Of a stretch of DNA of 10,000 bases, positions 1 to 10,000 are shown piece after piece. Below the pieces are notes generated by a model. It saw only the letters and a list, made by a program, of their open reading frames with translations. It ran no database searches and had not been told where the DNA came from. The first letter of the stretch is position 1. Each line of letters opens with the position of its first letter. Both the position numbers and the translations under genes were made by a program. The DNA is from Botryococcus braunii (taxonomy: Eukaryota > Chlorophyta > Trebouxiophyceae), in contig KV908559.1 of assembly GCA_002005505.1 (NCBI GenBank), positions 60,455 through 70,454 of the forward strand. The letters are read 5' to 3'.

Positions 1-25
1 TTCCAATGGTCCATCTGTGGTACAG

Positions 26-7074
<7,049 letters not shown>

Positions 7075-8130
7075 AGGGAAGTGCGTGGGCCCTAAAATCC
7101 TTGTGGACTACCCTGTGTGAGAAGTTGCAGAAGGAGAACAAGAATATCCTGCATTTGGGCCCCCTCACAGCGCCCACAGTCGTGAGAAGCATTTGAAGCA
7201 AGCCAGCTTGCAATACGATTGCGATGATGGACTGAAGTAAGTACAGCTTCTCGATGCGGTACAGGCTTGGGCAGGCGCACCTGATCTTGCATCCGTGGGC
7301 GCACGTGGGCCCCCTGCCACCACCGCCTGCCTGATTTCGATGAGGGGCAGGAAGCAGGCCGTTGGCGGAACCATGGCTGCAGGCGTTCGGGAGTGGCGGG
7401 CCAAGTTGTCGAGCCAGTTGTCATCCAAGGGTGTGTTTTGCAAGGGTCTGTTTCGAAAGAGCCTGCGGGAGGGCATTTTTGCAAGACCTGCTTTAGGAGC
7501 CTCGTTGTCTCTGAGATGACCCCGACGTGGAAGTCGACGAGGATGGTCCGTACCGGTCTTTCGATATTGTATTTGTTTGACAATCCTGCTGATTTGGCGA
7601 TGCTCTATGTTCCCGGCAGGGATCGCGGTGGCACTTATGGGACCTCCCGAGCTCCCATATGGGAGGTCGGGGACGGGGAAAAGGGGGAGATTAGCTCTAG
7701 TAGCTGTTCGCATTTTTAGAACAGTCTACGACCCTGAATGCTTTGAAAGTATCCTGCGTGAAGGTGTGGAGGGAGGGAGAGGAGTGGGAGAAGAGCGGGG
7801 GAGAGTGCGTGCGAGATCTCTCCAGAGGGAGAGCGGAAGTGAAAGGAGCCCGGCCCGGGAGAGAGGGGGCGGAGGTGAAAGAGGGTTGCCGCTGTGCAGC
7901 CCGCGATTTAATAGATATCTTTATGCACGAACTAAACCCATATGGACTAAACCCATATGAACTAAATCCATGCATGTAAAGAGTTTTCTCTTTCTGTTCA
8001 GAAAGTAGATCCCTGCTTCGGAGCAGAGGATTACGTGCTGACACCGCTGTTTATCAATTTAATTTCTGTGCCGGCACGTGTGCACCAGCACGTGAAAGAA
8101 ACTCCGTAGATCAGCTATATGTGTATCTTG
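7075..8130. other. Intergenic region after gene 1, no recognised gene
   Basis: It follows the predicted TAA of gene 1. It contains several open frames, the longest (7577-7960, + strand, 127 codons) with a non-repetitive middle reading GIAVALMGPPELPYGRSG and YDPECFESILREG, and an acceptor-like ttcccggcag at 7609-7618. I recognise no family. An ATG in good context (aaccATGGC, 7373) opens a 48-codon Arg/Ser-rich frame. These could be leftover exons of an alternative 3' end or chance. Confidence 0.3.
7931..7975. repeat. 15-bp tandem repeat, three units
   Basis: actaaacccatatgg, actaaacccatatga, actaaatccatgcat in exact succession. It is not the plant telomere heptamer despite the ctaaaccc resemblance. 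Confidence 0.92.
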
Positions 8131-8310
<180 letters not shown>

Positions 8311-8323
8311 GGGTGCTTCATGG

Positions 8324-8344
8324 CGTTACCGATCATTGGTAACG
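8324..8344. repeat. Short inverted repeat
   Basis: cgttacc (8324-8330) and ggtaacg (8338-8344) pair perfectly around a 7-nt loop, directly after the compound repeat. Confidence 0.8.
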
Positions 8345-8452
8345 TCGTAACAAGAGGGATTCGAGAAATGCGCACCTGCCAAATCGACCCTCATATCCAT
8401 CCAAACTAGCGGCTGTTCTTGTGCCGGTTCGGCAACAGGTTGGATGCATGCG

Positions 8453-8460
8453 CCACGTGG
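8453..8460. promoter_or_regulatory. G-box (CCACGTGG) upstream of gene 2
   Basis: A perfect palindromic CCACGTGG. Three other CACGTG cores lie at 8075-8080, 8089-8094 and 8638-8643, the last two sharing gcacgtgaaag. CACGTG is bound by bHLH and bZIP factors in eukaryotes and is often light- or stress-linked in plants and algae; function here is inferred from sequence only. Confidence 0.4.
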
Positions 8461-8515
8461 TCCACATGACGGTATGTTACAACTTCCAGGTTTGAATGGC
8501 CCAAGGTCAATTTGT

Positions 8516-8527
8516 CTTATAAAAAAG
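8516..8527 (+). promoter_or_regulatory. TATA-like box of gene 2
   Basis: cttataaaaaag lies about 190 bp before the ATG at 8717, in the first AT-rich stretch after the GC-rich repeat. Distance implies a leader of about 150-160 nt if used. Confidence 0.45.
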
Positions 8528-8716
8528 ACTGTTACTCCGTAAAAATATCATTATTTGTTTTGATACTTTTCCAGAATGTATTGTTGTGCTTGACGTCTGA
8601 TAGTTGGAGTTATCCTGCGCCGTCGTCGATCGAGTTGCACGTGAAAGCTACTATAACGAAAACAAATTGGCACATCTGTAGTCCAAACCCGTCAATATAG
8701 TATTTGAGATTTAAAA

Positions 8717-10000
<1,284 letters not shown>

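Noticed and set aside
7931..7975. Interstitial telomere repeat
   Set aside because: The 15-bp unit actaaacccatatgg contains ctaaaccc once per unit but is not a run of CCCTAAA or a known variant.

Overview
The window is eukaryotic nuclear DNA. Coding sequence is split into short GC-rich exons of 92-227 bp with GT...AG boundaries whose codon phases match across introns. The introns are large and packed with microsatellites: (CT)n, (CA)n, (ACAT)n, (GGA)n, long G/C runs. An alga or other green-lineage species would fit the GC-rich exons, repeat-laden introns and CACGTG boxes, but nothing in the sequence fixes the species.

Two tandem, same-strand paralogues of one FAD-dependent monooxygenase (PHBH-fold, FAD_binding_3 type; related broadly to zeaxanthin epoxidase, salicylate hydroxylase and kynurenine monooxygenase) occupy the window. 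Gene 1 enters from the left with its first exons missing. It runs through exons I call E3 to E10 (26-166, 1684-1828, 2700-2863, 3151-3242, about 4275-4501, 5918-6066, 6556-6670, probably 7000-7074) and includes the DG motif (GADGYRS) and the GD motif (GDASHMGPPNG). Gene 2 starts at 8717 with the dinucleotide-binding GxGxxG exon, followed by E2 (8977-9080) and E3 (9189-9329), and leaves on the right a few tens of bases before its E4. Gene 2 supplies the N-terminus that gene 1 lacks here, so the two together give nearly the whole protein, roughly 440 residues. About 1.64 kb separates them; it holds the likely gene 2 promoter (TATA-like box, four CACGTG boxes), a compound GT/GA/G repeat and no convincing gene.

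The most unusual aspect is the introns of gene 1. Nearly every one contains a local tandem duplication, and several of these copy splice boundaries or pieces of exon. The E3 donor is duplicated within a 0.5-0.9 kb module, found a third time in gene 2. The E6 acceptor lies in a 51-52 bp tandem array. The E8 acceptor plus the start of E8 is repeated at 133-134 bp spacing, with one unit looking like an 18-nt in-frame microexon. Further upstream in the same intron, a 42-bp array is recognisably derived from the GD-motif segment of E8. The first intron also carries a 212-bp perfect palindrome made of complementary tetranucleotide repeats. No RNA genes, CRISPR arrays or intact transposons were seen.
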